DNA of 64,000 bases from Candidatus Manganitrophus morganii (GTDB taxonomy: Bacteria; Nitrospirota; Nitrospiria; SBBL01; Manganitrophaceae), in assembly GCA_021651055.1 (NCBI GenBank), contig JAJHOH010000001.1, positions 2,418,001 through 2,482,000 on the forward strand, written 5' to 3'. Below the pieces are notes generated by a model. It was not told where the DNA came from. It worked only from the letters and a program-made list of their open reading frames with translations, and did no database searches. Positions 52,618 through 60,865 of this stretch are shown here, one piece after another (the stretch's first letter is position 1; the number at the start of each line of letters is the position of its first letter). A program made the translations under genes and the position numbers.

Positions 52618-53622
52618 ATGAGTATTCCTACCGCTAAGAAAGATTCGTTTGAAACCCTCCAGAAAGAAAACCAAGCCCTCCGAAATCAGAACGTCGCCCT
52701 CCTCGGCGACGGAGAAGTTTTTATCCGCCGGGACGCCTCCGGAGTCATGCGCGCCTGCAAGATGCCGGTCCCCCTTTCCGAGCGCAACAAAGAGATCCAG
52801 CGGATCGGCGAGCACTGGATGATCACGTCGGCCGGCGCCGACAAACTCAACCAGCTTCCCGGCCTGAACATCATGACCCCCCCCTCCGTCGTCGTCGACG
52901 GAAAAGAAGTGTCCAACCCCTACATCGAACGGCATCCGAAGACGCGGGCGATCCAGTCGGTTTATGTCCGGAAGATCATCTTCGGTCCAAACCCGATCGG
53001 GAATATGGTCGGCGTCGACTATACCCTTTTTTTCAACGTCTATACCTACTTTCTCCAGGACCTTCAGGTGAAGGTCCGGCGCTACCCGGTCTGCGGGACC
53101 TATGGGATGAAGGAGAAGCCGCCCGCTTCCCTCTCCCCCGATCGTCCGGGACGTGCGCTCGTCTTTTTCGAAATTGAAGATCCGGTCGGCCTCTGGGTCG
53201 ATCTCTCGCATGGGGAGATCCAGGAGGTTTTCAATCAGCATGTCAGCCGGCAAAAATTCGGAGACCGCCACGCCCAGTCGATTTGCACCCGAAACGCGCT
53301 GTTGAAGCATCCGGCGATCGCCGCCAAAACGGTCGAGGTCCAGAACGGGGTGGCCAAGATCACGGTCTATGGCTTCAAGCACGATTTCGATTTCAAGAAA
53401 TTCGCCGAGCTCGGCGAAAAGATCGAAAAGGGACAGACCGATCCGAGAGAGGTCCAGGTCGAACGGGCGATCGAAGAAGCCCGGTTCGAAGAGGTCAGCC
53501 TGGAAGGGGCGCTGGAAGGGGATGAATACGGCGCCATCCCGCCGGAAGATCAGGAGCGGATATCGGGTCCGTCCAAACCGGCGGAGAATCCCCCCGCGGC
53601 GAATCCCGCCAAGGAGGGATAA
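52618..53622 (+). CDS. Unrecognised 334-aa protein encoded directly before an SMC-like ATPase
   Basis: The protein has 334 residues, probably cytosolic, with no signal peptide. An N-terminal helix (ETLQKENQALRNQ) is followed by a mixed alpha/beta body: GEVFIRRDASGVMRACKMPV, MITSAGADKLNQLPGLNI, IFGPNPIGNMVGVDYTLFF, and FGDRHAQSICTRNALLKHPAI. The end is acidic and Pro/Ala-rich, probably disordered. I do not recognise a family. The RHAQSICTRNALLKHPAI segment is reminiscent of a segment near the end of RecT-type annealing proteins, a weak hint only. GAGAAGGAG sets the start. The next gene begins one base after its stop, so the two proteins are very likely made together. Confidence 0.75.
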   Translation: MSIPTAKKDSFETLQKENQALRNQNVALLGDGEVFIRRDASGVMRACKMPVPLSERNKEIQRIGEHWMITSAGADKLNQLPGLNIMTPPSVVVDGKEVSNPYIERHPKTRAIQSVYVRKIIFGPNPIGNMVGVDYTLFFNVYTYFLQDLQVKVRRYPVCGTYGMKEKPPASLSPDRPGRALVFFEIEDPVGLWVDLSHGEIQEVFNQHVSRQKFGDRHAQSICTRNALLKHPAIAAKTVEVQNGVAKITVYGFKHDFDFKKFAELGEKIEKGQTDPREVQVERAIEEARFEEVSLEGALEGDEYGAIPPEDQERISGPSKPAENPPAANPAKEG

Positions 53623-55683
53623 ATGTCGAAGCTGGCACGTCTTCGTCTTCATAACTTTAAGGGGAAGCGGTCCGAGTGGGCGATCGCTCCCAAGATGCTC
53701 TTGGTCGGACCGAACGGGGCCGGCAAGAGCGCCTTGCTCCAGGCGGTCATGGTCGGCATTCTCGGCTATGAGCCGCGCCTTGGCCGGACTCCGGCTTCCG
53801 TGGTTCAACTTGCCTCCGGCCGGGAGATGTCGGTGGAGATCGAGACCGAAGCAAAATTCATCCTTCACCGAACCTTTAAGCTCAGCCGGGGGGCGGTCTC
53901 GACCTCGGTTTGGGTTTCGCCCCATCAAGGGGAGAAGAATCTGGCCGACGCCCATCGGCGCATCGCCGAAGAAGTGGGTGATTTTGCAGTTTCTTTCGAT
54001 CTCAATGCGTTTCTCTCCCTCTCCGATGCGAAGAAGCGGGCGTTCCTCTTCGGGCTCTCGCCGACGAAAGAGCTCGGATGGGAGAAAGCCCATCTGAAGA
54101 GCCGGCTGATCCAAGCGGTCCGCGCGCCTGTCAGCTCCCTCACGCTGCACGCCTGGATCGACAAGGCCTTCGCCCTCTGGACGGAGGGCCACGATCTTCA
54201 GTCGAACTTCGATCGGATGCTGATCCATCTTAAGAAAGAATTCTCCCTCTGGTCCCTTCGAAAGAAGGAAGGAATCTCGGCGGCGCGCCGGATGCTTCAC
54301 ACCCGAAATCAGGAGCCGTTCGTTCCTTCCGAAGCGGCACGGACGACCCAACGGGAGATCGAAGAGATTCAAGAAAGGATCATCCTCATCCGGGAAGAGC
54401 TTGCCAAGGATGAGGCGCGTCGGAAATCGGCGGAAGCGCGGGGACGAGAAATCGAAGGATTACGGTCCCGTTTGATTGAGCGGGAGGCCGCCGCGGCCTC
54501 CGTTGAGAAGATCCGAACGCAGATCGCCGAACTGCGGAGCCGGTCGTTTGATCGCGTGCCGCTGCAAGCGGAAAGAGACCAGGTCGAGCAGGCGACGGCC
54601 GCCCTCTTTGGCGAGATCGAGCAGGAGGAGAAGCGGCTGAATGGGCTGAAGATCGCATTGGAGATGGAGAAGAAAGGGCTCGATCGCGCCGAATCGGTTC
54701 AGGGTATCTGTCCCGTGGTCGAAGGGATTCAATGTCCGGTCGACTTCACCCCGGTGATTACACAGGGACGGGATCGGCTCTCCGCGCAGGAAACGGCGAT
54801 CTGCGAGAGCGAGTCGTTGCAATCGATGCGATGGCAGCGCTATCGGGGATTGCAGGCGAGCCTCGGACCCCTTCAGGCGCGCGCTCTGTCGCTGGATCGG
54901 GAAGAACGCGAAACGCAAAAGCAGATCGCCGTCTGGGAGGAGATGCTTCAGCGCGCTGGCCAAGGGGAGGAGAAGCAGGCGGAACTGATGGCGGCCTTGG
55001 CCCGGCTGGAGGCGGAAGAGGCGTCCGACGGCGGTTATGCCGATCCCGCCGATCTGATCCTCCAAAAAGAGGGGCTCGAGCGCCATCTGGAGGAACTGAA
55101 GCGCCGTCTCGCCGAACAGGAGGAGCGGCGCTCCCTCTGGATCGCCTACCAGCAGAACCAGGTCGACCTGAAAAAGGCCGACGCGAATGTGGAGGCGCTG
55201 AAACAGCTGATTGTGGCCCTCGGCCCAAAGGGGCTTCAGGGGGAGATGATCAAGGAGATGATCCGGCCCTTTTCGAAGATCGTCAATGACCTGCTCCACG
55301 CGATCGATCCTGAAAAAGAGTTGAGCTTCCGTTTTCAAGATGTCCGGGGAAACGAAATCTTCGAGATGGGGTGGAAGCGGGGCGAGCATTTCATCCCGTT
55401 TGAAGCCCTCTCGACCGGCGAGCGGGTGCTCTTCTCCGCCGCGCTGATGACGGCGTTGATCCTCTTCCGCGAGCCGCGCTGCCGGTTGTTGCTGGTCGAT
55501 AATCTCGAAAGCGTCGACCTTCACCACCGCCGGCGGTTCATCGAGGCGCTCTGTGCCTTCGTCGATGAAGGGCACCTCGATCATTTCATTGTCGCGGGGG
55601 TGGAAGGAATTCCGCCGGGAGATGCCGCCCGCCTTGGAGTGAAGATGATCCAGATGGCCGACCCGGCAATGGCTTCGGCTTAA
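53623..55683 (+). CDS. SMC/SbcC-like AAA ATPase with central coiled coil
   Basis: The protein has 686 residues. Walker A GPNGAGKS (29-36) follows LARLRLHNFKGKRSEWAI, as in RecF/SbcC/Rad50 proteins. FLSLSDAKKRAFLFGL (130-145) is typical of phage- and SbcC-like ATPases. Two coiled-coil arms (about 230-355 and 385-530) flank a hinge with two Cys (C363 and C371, ICPVVEGIQCPVD), similar to but longer-spaced than a Rad50 zinc hook. The signature is LSTGER (596-601) and Walker B LLLVDN (D626), with Asn instead of the usual Glu. No nuclease or TOPRIM domain is present. AAGGAGG precedes the ATG. It probably works on DNA ends with its neighbours. Confidence 0.8.
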   Translation: MSKLARLRLHNFKGKRSEWAIAPKMLLVGPNGAGKSALLQAVMVGILGYEPRLGRTPASVVQLASGREMSVEIETEAKFILHRTFKLSRGAVSTSVWVSPHQGEKNLADAHRRIAEEVGDFAVSFDLNAFLSLSDAKKRAFLFGLSPTKELGWEKAHLKSRLIQAVRAPVSSLTLHAWIDKAFALWTEGHDLQSNFDRMLIHLKKEFSLWSLRKKEGISAARRMLHTRNQEPFVPSEAARTTQREIEEIQERIILIREELAKDEARRKSAEARGREIEGLRSRLIEREAAAASVEKIRTQIAELRSRSFDRVPLQAERDQVEQATAALFGEIEQEEKRLNGLKIALEMEKKGLDRAESVQGICPVVEGIQCPVDFTPVITQGRDRLSAQETAICESESLQSMRWQRYRGLQASLGPLQARALSLDREERETQKQIAVWEEMLQRAGQGEEKQAELMAALARLEAEEASDGGYADPADLILQKEGLERHLEELKRRLAEQEERRSLWIAYQQNQVDLKKADANVEALKQLIVALGPKGLQGEMIKEMIRPFSKIVNDLLHAIDPEKELSFRFQDVRGNEIFEMGWKRGEHFIPFEALSTGERVLFSAALMTALILFREPRCRLLLVDNLESVDLHHRRRFIEALCAFVDEGHLDHFIVAGVEGIPPGDAARLGVKMIQMADPAMASA

Positions 55684-55701
55684 TCAATCGGCCGGGTTTG
55701 C

Positions 55702-55729
55702 GTAGGGGCGACGCATGCGTCGCCCCTAC
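55702..55729. repeat. Perfect 28-bp palindromic element before the UvrD-like gene
   Basis: Arms GTAGGGGCGACGCA and TGCGTCGCCCCTAC join without spacer. One compensated pair distinguishes it from the copy at 14884-14911. It occupies most of the 70-bp gap between the SMC-like ATPase and the helicase. Confidence 0.88.
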
Positions 55730-55753
55730 AATCACATTTCATGGAAAGCGAAT

Positions 55754-57586
55754 ATGAAATTAATTGAAAATCTCAATGAAGCACAGCGGCGGGCGGTGGA
55801 GAGCCGCGCACAGGTGATCCTCGTGAATGCCGGCGCCGGAAGCGGGAAGACGGCGGTCTTAAGTCTCCGGTTGGTCCGGCTCCTGAAAGAGGGAATCTCC
55901 CCTTGGAATATGCTGGCGCTTACCTTCACACGCCATGCGGCGGGGGAGATGCGCCGCAGGATCGAGGCGGAAATCGGAGAGCAGCGCAAGCTGAGCCTTC
56001 TGACCTTCCATGCGTTTGCCGCCTCTTTGCTGGAGCGGTGGGGGGAAATTCTCGGCTATCGAAAGAACTTCTCCATCTACGATCAATCCGACCAGGTGGA
56101 GCTGCTCCGCGAAATTCTCGACGAGCTGGGGATCAAGCGCGACCCGGCGGAAGCGGTCCGGGAGTTCCAGACCGGCCGGTTTTTCCAGAATGATCCCCTT
56201 TTTCGCGAATATCAGCGCCGGCTGAAGGAAGGAAACGCTTTCGATTATCGCGGGCTGTTGCAGTCGGCCAACCTCCTCCTTCGTGAGCACACCGCCGTCC
56301 GAGAGACCTACCGATCGCGCTTCAGCCATCTTTTGGTCGATGAAGTGCAGGATACCGATTCGGATCAGTGGGAGATGATCAACCTGCTGCAGCCGGCGCA
56401 TCTCTTCATGGCGGGGGATGATTATCAGAGCATCTACCGGTTTCGCGGCGCGAATATCGACCACATCCTCTCCTTCCCGAAGATGGTCCCCGAGGTGGAG
56501 GTCATTCGGCTTGAGCAAAATTATCGATCGACCGGTCCGATCGTCGAGGCGGCCAACCGGCTGATCGCCCACAATCGATACCAGCTCGAAAAGCGGCTTC
56601 GGACCGATTGGGCCGGATCGGTCGCCGTCTCCGTGATGCAGGCCGAGACCCCGGAGAAAGAAGCGGAGGCGGTGGCGACGATCATCAAACGCGATTATGG
56701 AAAGGCGGAGTGCCGTCCTTCCGAGATGGCGATCCTCTATCGGACCCATGCGCAGGCGGTCCCACTTGCCAGGGCGCTCCAGCTTCGAAAGATCCCCTAT
56801 CAGGTGGTCACCTCCTCCTTTTGGGAGAAAGAAGAGGTCCGGCATCTCTTGAGCTTCCTGATCATCCTTTACAACCCGGGGGATGATTATCATTTAAAGA
56901 AGATCCTTCCGAAGGAGCATTATTCTCCGGAGGTTCTCTCCTCGCTCAACCTTGAAGCGGCCCGCGCCGAGCGGCCTCTCTTCGATCTGCTTCCCGCCTC
57001 CTGGTTCAAAGAGCATCTTCTCGATCTTCAGGAGAAGCTCTCGAAGGGAGCGTATCCGACGGTTTTGGATCTGGCGAAGGAGGTCGATCGCCGATTTCAG
57101 TTCTCCGAGCGTTACCGAAAAGAGGGTTATCCGCTGAAGGAAGCCCATCTGCAGAAGCTCTTCGAGAAGATCGCCCGTTGGCAGGCGGAGAATCAGGAAG
57201 ATCACTCGCTCTCCGCTTTTCTGCGGTGGCAGTTTACCCGATCGGTCCAAGACGAGTTGCGGGATGAAGAGGACTCCGTGAAGCTGCTGACGATCCACGC
57301 CGCCAAGGGATTGGAATGGCCGACCGTCTTTCTCTGCGGCCTCGAACAGGGGCTCTTCCCGCTCCGGCCAGCGCTTTCGTCGGAGGCAGAGTTGGAGGAA
57401 GAGCGGCGGTTGATGTATGTGGCGATCACCCGCGCGAAGGAACGCCTCTACCTCCTCTGGTCGAAGGAGCGGACCCGTTTCGGGCGGCCGGTTCGAAACC
57501 GGCCGAGCCAATTTCTCACCGAAATGATCGGAACGATCCCTTCTCCTCAATCGGGTTCCGGGTCCGCTTCTCACCTCGCTGATTAG
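55754..57586 (+). CDS. UvrD/Rep-family superfamily 1 DNA helicase
   Basis: The protein has 610 residues with all SF1A motifs: Q-motif LNEAQRRAVES, motif I NAGAGSGKT (25-33), Ia LALTFTRHAAGEM, II LLVDEVQDTDSDQWE, III AGDDYQSIYRFRGA, IV LEQNYRSTGPIVEAA, V VKLLTIHAAKGLEWPTVFLCG and VI EERRLMYVAITRAKERLYLL. Such enzymes unwind DNA 3' to 5'. It is somewhat shorter than UvrD/PcrA (about 700) and lacks their C-terminal extension. It lies 70 bp behind the SMC-like ATPase on the same strand, with a palindrome between, so shared transcription is likely but not certain. Start ATG 55754 is inferred from the family N-terminus; its Shine-Dalgarno is weak. Confidence 0.9.
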   Translation: MKLIENLNEAQRRAVESRAQVILVNAGAGSGKTAVLSLRLVRLLKEGISPWNMLALTFTRHAAGEMRRRIEAEIGEQRKLSLLTFHAFAASLLERWGEILGYRKNFSIYDQSDQVELLREILDELGIKRDPAEAVREFQTGRFFQNDPLFREYQRRLKEGNAFDYRGLLQSANLLLREHTAVRETYRSRFSHLLVDEVQDTDSDQWEMINLLQPAHLFMAGDDYQSIYRFRGANIDHILSFPKMVPEVEVIRLEQNYRSTGPIVEAANRLIAHNRYQLEKRLRTDWAGSVAVSVMQAETPEKEAEAVATIIKRDYGKAECRPSEMAILYRTHAQAVPLARALQLRKIPYQVVTSSFWEKEEVRHLLSFLIILYNPGDDYHLKKILPKEHYSPEVLSSLNLEAARAERPLFDLLPASWFKEHLLDLQEKLSKGAYPTVLDLAKEVDRRFQFSERYRKEGYPLKEAHLQKLFEKIARWQAENQEDHSLSAFLRWQFTRSVQDELRDEEDSVKLLTIHAAKGLEWPTVFLCGLEQGLFPLRPALSSEAELEEERRLMYVAITRAKERLYLLWSKERTRFGRPVRNRPSQFLTEMIGTIPSPQSGSGSASHLAD

Positions 57587-57596
57587 GACGGGGACG

Positions 57597-57626
57597 GTAG
57601 GGGCGAGGCGGTGCCTCGCCCGCCCA
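57597..57626. repeat. GTAGGGGC element, left half
   Basis: GTAGGGGCGAGGC and GCCTCGCCC form a hairpin (loop GGT) as in the left arm of the element at 28826, but no right hairpin or closing CCCCTAC follows. It lies just after the helicase stop. Confidence 0.65.
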
Positions 57627-57680
57627 CCACATGAACGATCCAATTATTTGAACGTTTCCCTTGCGCGATCCTGTCTCCAT

Positions 57681-57700
57681 CTCATAGAATGATCTATGAG
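57681..57700 (+). promoter_or_regulatory. Perfect inverted repeat before the NHL lipoprotein
   Basis: CTCATAGA, spacer ATGA and TCTATGAG (8-bp arms) end 1 bp before the TGAGGAG ribosome binding site of the gene at 57711. It could be an operator or an mRNA hairpin next to the ribosome binding site. Confidence 0.5.
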
Positions 57701-57710
57701 TGAGGAGACA

Positions 57711-58871
57711 ATGAAGCGACCCCTCTTTTTAATCGTATCTCTTTTCTTTCTCTTCTCGGCATGCGCTTATTTCCCTTTCCCCGAAGGGGCGATTCCCGCC
57801 TCGACGCCGGGTCAGAAGACATTTCAGGGAAGCCCCGAAAAAATCGTTTCGATTGTGGCGGGGTCGGGTCAGCGCGGCCTTCAAGACGGACCGGCGTCGC
57901 TGGCGCGATTTGCCTGGCCGACCGGGATTGCGATCAACCGGCGGGGCGACCGGTTCGTCGCCGATTATGACAACCATGTCATCCGGAAGATCGACCGCTT
58001 CGGTTGGGTGACGACTTTTGCGGGACAGGGGGTTCCCGGCTTCGCCGATGGGAAGGGAAGAGGGGCGCTCTTTCACGGTCCCGATACGCTCGCGATGGAT
58101 GGAGACGACAACCTCTATGTGGCCGACGCCGACAATTTCCGGATCCGAAAAATCACGCCGGATGGGGTCGTTTCAACAGTTGCCGGGAGCGGAAGGCAGG
58201 GCAATAAAGAGGGAGCGGCCGAGGAGGCGGAGTTTGTCTATCCAACCGGCGTGGCGGTGGCCCCGGACGGAAGCCTCTATGTGGCCGATCGGGGGGCGCA
58301 TCGAATCAAACGGGTCACCCCGACGGGGATCGTCATGATCGTCGCCGGGACCGGCGAGCCGGGATATCACGACAGCCTCGCCTACTTTTCAAAATTCAAT
58401 CAACCGATGACGGTGGCGGCCGACAACGGCGGGAATGTTTATGTCGCCGACGCAGGATCGCACACCATCCGGCGGATCGGCTCGGACGGCAACGTCATGA
58501 CGGTGGCCGGATCGGGGGAGCCGGGAGATCGAGACGGGCTTCGAGAGGAGGCGCAGTTTTACTGGCCGACCGGCGTGAGCGTCGATATCGAGGGAAACCT
58601 GATCGTCTCGGACAGCAAGAACCATCGCATCCGGAAGATCCTCCTCCCTCAGGGGCGGGTGAGCACTTTGGCGGGGAGCGGTCAGCCGGGCGATATCGAT
58701 GGGATGGGGCTTTCAGCCGGGTTCGACTTTCCGACGGGAATCGGGATCGACCCGGCGGGGAATATCTACATCGCCGATTCCGCAAACCATCGCATTCGCG
58801 CGATCCATCCGGGAATTCTCCGGGTGGGGGACCACGCTTGGGAAGCCCGTTCGCGGTTTGCCGAGCGATGA
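57711..58871 (+). CDS. NHL-repeat lipoprotein
   Basis: The protein has 386 residues. The N-terminus MKRPLFLIVSLFFLFSAC is a probable lipoprotein signal (Cys about residue 18). The rest is a beta-propeller of NHL repeats, recognised by recurring GDGASARFxxPTGVAVD-type units: ARFAWPTGIAINRRG, LYVADADNFRIRKIT, VVSTVAGSGRQG, FVYPTGVAVAPDGSLYVAD, FYWPTGVSVDIEGN and FDFPTGIGIDPAGNIYIAD, about six in all. NHL propellers bind proteins, carbohydrates or RNA, or act as lyases; no catalytic motif is evident. Convergent with the response regulator, 3 nt apart. Confidence 0.82.
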   Translation: MKRPLFLIVSLFFLFSACAYFPFPEGAIPASTPGQKTFQGSPEKIVSIVAGSGQRGLQDGPASLARFAWPTGIAINRRGDRFVADYDNHVIRKIDRFGWVTTFAGQGVPGFADGKGRGALFHGPDTLAMDGDDNLYVADADNFRIRKITPDGVVSTVAGSGRQGNKEGAAEEAEFVYPTGVAVAPDGSLYVADRGAHRIKRVTPTGIVMIVAGTGEPGYHDSLAYFSKFNQPMTVAADNGGNVYVADAGSHTIRRIGSDGNVMTVAGSGEPGDRDGLREEAQFYWPTGVSVDIEGNLIVSDSKNHRIRKILLPQGRVSTLAGSGQPGDIDGMGLSAGFDFPTGIGIDPAGNIYIADSANHRIRAIHPGILRVGDHAWEARSRFAER

Positions 58872-58874
58872 AAT

Positions 58875-60014
58875 TTAAAGATCGGCAAAGAGGGCCGACT
58901 TGAGGAGGATCCGGTCGTGCTCCTCCTCGATCGTTTCGATCAGCGCCTTCACGACTTTCGGATCGAACTGAATTCCCGAGCAGTGATTGAGCTCCGCCGT
59001 CGCCTCTTCCAGAGAGAGAACCTTCCTGTATTCATAAGGGTAATCGGAGACCATCGCATCGAATGCGTCGGCCACGGCGACGATCCGCGCCAGGAGGGGG
59101 ATGTCCTCTCCGCCGATGCCGTCGGGGTATCCTTTCCCGATGTAATACTCGTGGTGATGCCGGATCAAGGCGAGAACGTTCGGGGAAAGGTTCAACGGGG
59201 CGACGAGATTCACGCCGATTTCGGGATGTCTTTTGATCGCCTCCATCTCCTCGGAGGTATACTCTCCCTTTTTCTGGACCACCTGCGGGTCGATGCCGAG
59301 CTTGCCGATGTCGTGCATGTAGGCGCCGATCTGCAGCTCTTCTTTCTCCGAATCGGTCAGTCCGAGGCGTTGCGCGATCAGGTAGGAATAATAGTTGACC
59401 CGGCTCGAATGGCCGTAGGCGTACGGATCTCTTTTTTCAACGGTGTCGATGAGGGCCCGGATGAAGTCAAAATGGTTGACCCGCCGCTCCTCCTCGATTT
59501 CTTGCTCCGTTTTTTCGAACATCTTCTTGACCCCCTCGAGAAGGGAGTGGTCCTGTTCGAGCAGCTTGATCCCTTGGGAGAGTTCTTTCTCGGCGCCGAT
59601 CAATCCTCCGATCTGGATCAGGAACTCTTTTAATTGATCCATCTGCCGCTTCTTTCCGGCGGCCCGATTCACGGCGGTCAAAACGTCCCCCATGTTAAAG
59701 GGCTTCAGGAGATAGGAGGAGGCGCCTAAATGGAGTGCATCGAGCACTGTTTTGAACTCCCCGTAACCGGTGATGACGATGACCTCGATGTCTCCATGCA
59801 TCTGTTTAATTTGGCGAAGGACATCGATTCCTTGCAGGTTGGGAAGCCGGAGGTCGAGCGTCACCACATCGACCGGTTTTTCCTTCAGCTGGGCCAATCC
59901 CATTTCTCCCGAATCGACGGTGAGGACGTCGAAGTAAGGGGAAAGGATCATTTCGAGCGATTTTCTGGGGCCGAGCTGATCTTCAATGATCAAAATCTGA
60001 GGACGTTTTGACAT
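58875..60014 (-). CDS. Response regulator with HD-GYP domain (probable c-di-GMP phosphodiesterase)
   Basis: The protein has 379 residues from the ATG at 60014, with AGGAGG upstream. The receiver domain has acidic ED (11-12), phosphoacceptor Asp54 in VTLDLRLPN, Thr82 and Lys104 (LLKPF). After a helical linker (120-185) comes the HD-GYP domain: YGHSSRVNYYS, HD at 234-235 in YMHDIGKLGID, RHHHEYYIGKGYPDGIGGEDIPLLARIVAVADAFDAM with GYP at 295-297 (segments quoted in part). All metal ligands appear intact, so c-di-GMP hydrolysis is likely. No cognate histidine kinase is visible in the window. Confidence 0.92.
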   Translation of the reverse strand: MSKRPQILIIEDQLGPRKSLEMILSPYFDVLTVDSGEMGLAQLKEKPVDVVTLDLRLPNLQGIDVLRQIKQMHGDIEVIVITGYGEFKTVLDALHLGASSYLLKPFNMGDVLTAVNRAAGKKRQMDQLKEFLIQIGGLIGAEKELSQGIKLLEQDHSLLEGVKKMFEKTEQEIEEERRVNHFDFIRALIDTVEKRDPYAYGHSSRVNYYSYLIAQRLGLTDSEKEELQIGAYMHDIGKLGIDPQVVQKKGEYTSEEMEAIKRHPEIGVNLVAPLNLSPNVLALIRHHHEYYIGKGYPDGIGGEDIPLLARIVAVADAFDAMVSDYPYEYRKVLSLEEATAELNHCSGIQFDPKVVKALIETIEEEHDRILLKSALFADL

Positions 60015-60075
60015 CTCGTTCCTCCTGGAAAAAGTGTTCAATCGTTCCGGTTCCTATCCCTTCTTAGAGCAAATC

Positions 60076-60118
60076 CCAGACCGTCTCGATCTTTTGTAAA
60101 GAAGCGAGATCGGTCTGG
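60076..60118. other. Long stem-loop between algH and the HD-GYP regulator
   Basis: CCAGACCGTCTCG and CGAGATCGGTCTGG pair with one bulge around a 16-nt loop. No T run follows on the minus strand. It could terminate the algH transcript or structure the regulator's leader. The remaining bases of 60015-60229 show nothing else. Confidence 0.45.
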
Positions 60119-60229
60119 ATTTCCTCCAAAAGTTAAAGAAAATCTGCACACTTTTGTCCGCGGATGTGGAGCCGGCGACAGGGTTCTACAAGAGGGTATG
60201 ATGGGGTAGCGAAAAGAAGTAAGGTGGGA

Positions 60230-60787
60230 TCAGTTCAGGTTTGGATCGAACGGCATCGTTGCATAAAAGGCCCATTCCGGTCCGAACCGGCGCATCATTT
60301 GCGGCCAAATGAGGGTCGGGTCGGCGTCAAAGATCAGCGCCGCATCGGCCGGGAGCGTCCGCCAGGCGCCCGAGGACATCTCCCCTTCCAATTGGCCGGG
60401 CGCCCAACCGGCATATCCCAAGCAACAACGGATCTCTCCGTCGGGGCCGAGCGCTCCCGGCGTTTTCAGCTCATCCAAATCCTTGGCCAGGTAGACGTCC
60501 TCCAGGACGCTGTGATTTTCGAACGTTGCATCGCCCCGGCAGAGAATCAACATTCCGTTCTTCGCCACGGGGCCGCCGGCGTAAACCCACTCGCCGCCGG
60601 CCAGCTTGGGAAAATCTTCGATCAACGTCGAGACCGCCACTTCCGTCGGGCGATTGATGATCAATCCCAACGCCCCTTCCGGTCCATGCTCGCACATCAG
60701 GATCACCGACTGCCGGAAGTTGGGATCGTTGAGCATCGGCATTGCAATCAGCAATTTTCCCTTGAGCGTTTCTATCGCCTGTTCCAT
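60230..60787 (-). CDS. YqgE/AlgH family protein
   Basis: The protein has 185 residues from the ATG at 60787 with GGAG five bases before it. LKGKLLIAMPMLNDPNFRQSVILMCEHGPEGALGLIINRP is the family start; WVYAGGPVAKNGMLIL, RCCLGYAGWAPGQLEGEMSSGAW and LIFDADPTLIWPQMM follow (all partly quoted). The family is widespread in diderm bacteria; the molecular function is not settled, though AlgH affects transcription of virulence traits in Pseudomonas. It lies between a GH57 gene and the response regulator on the same strand. Confidence 0.9.
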   Translation of the reverse strand: MEQAIETLKGKLLIAMPMLNDPNFRQSVILMCEHGPEGALGLIINRPTEVAVSTLIEDFPKLAGGEWVYAGGPVAKNGMLILCRGDATFENHSVLEDVYLAKDLDELKTPGALGPDGEIRCCLGYAGWAPGQLEGEMSSGAWRTLPADAALIFDADPTLIWPQMMRRFGPEWAFYATMPFDPNLN

Positions 60788-60865
60788 GAAATCTCCAGAT
60801 CCGCGATCCACTCCGATACCCCTATCTTAACCGGACGATATTCTCTTCGCAAGCAGGGGGAACAC

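Noticed and set aside
52434-52637. 67-codon frame in the long leader, a possible leader peptide
   Set aside because: No ribosome binding site, no attenuator-like codon run, and it overlaps the start of the real gene.
52510-54372. 620-codon minus-strand frame over the 334-aa and SMC-like genes
   Set aside because: No recognisable domain, and the plus-strand frames have good Shine-Dalgarno sequences and clear ATPase motifs.
53623-57586. Gabija-type anti-phage system call
   Set aside because: GajA needs a TOPRIM nuclease domain; the ATPase here has long coiled coils and no TOPRIM, so only the general ATPase plus UvrD layout is shared.
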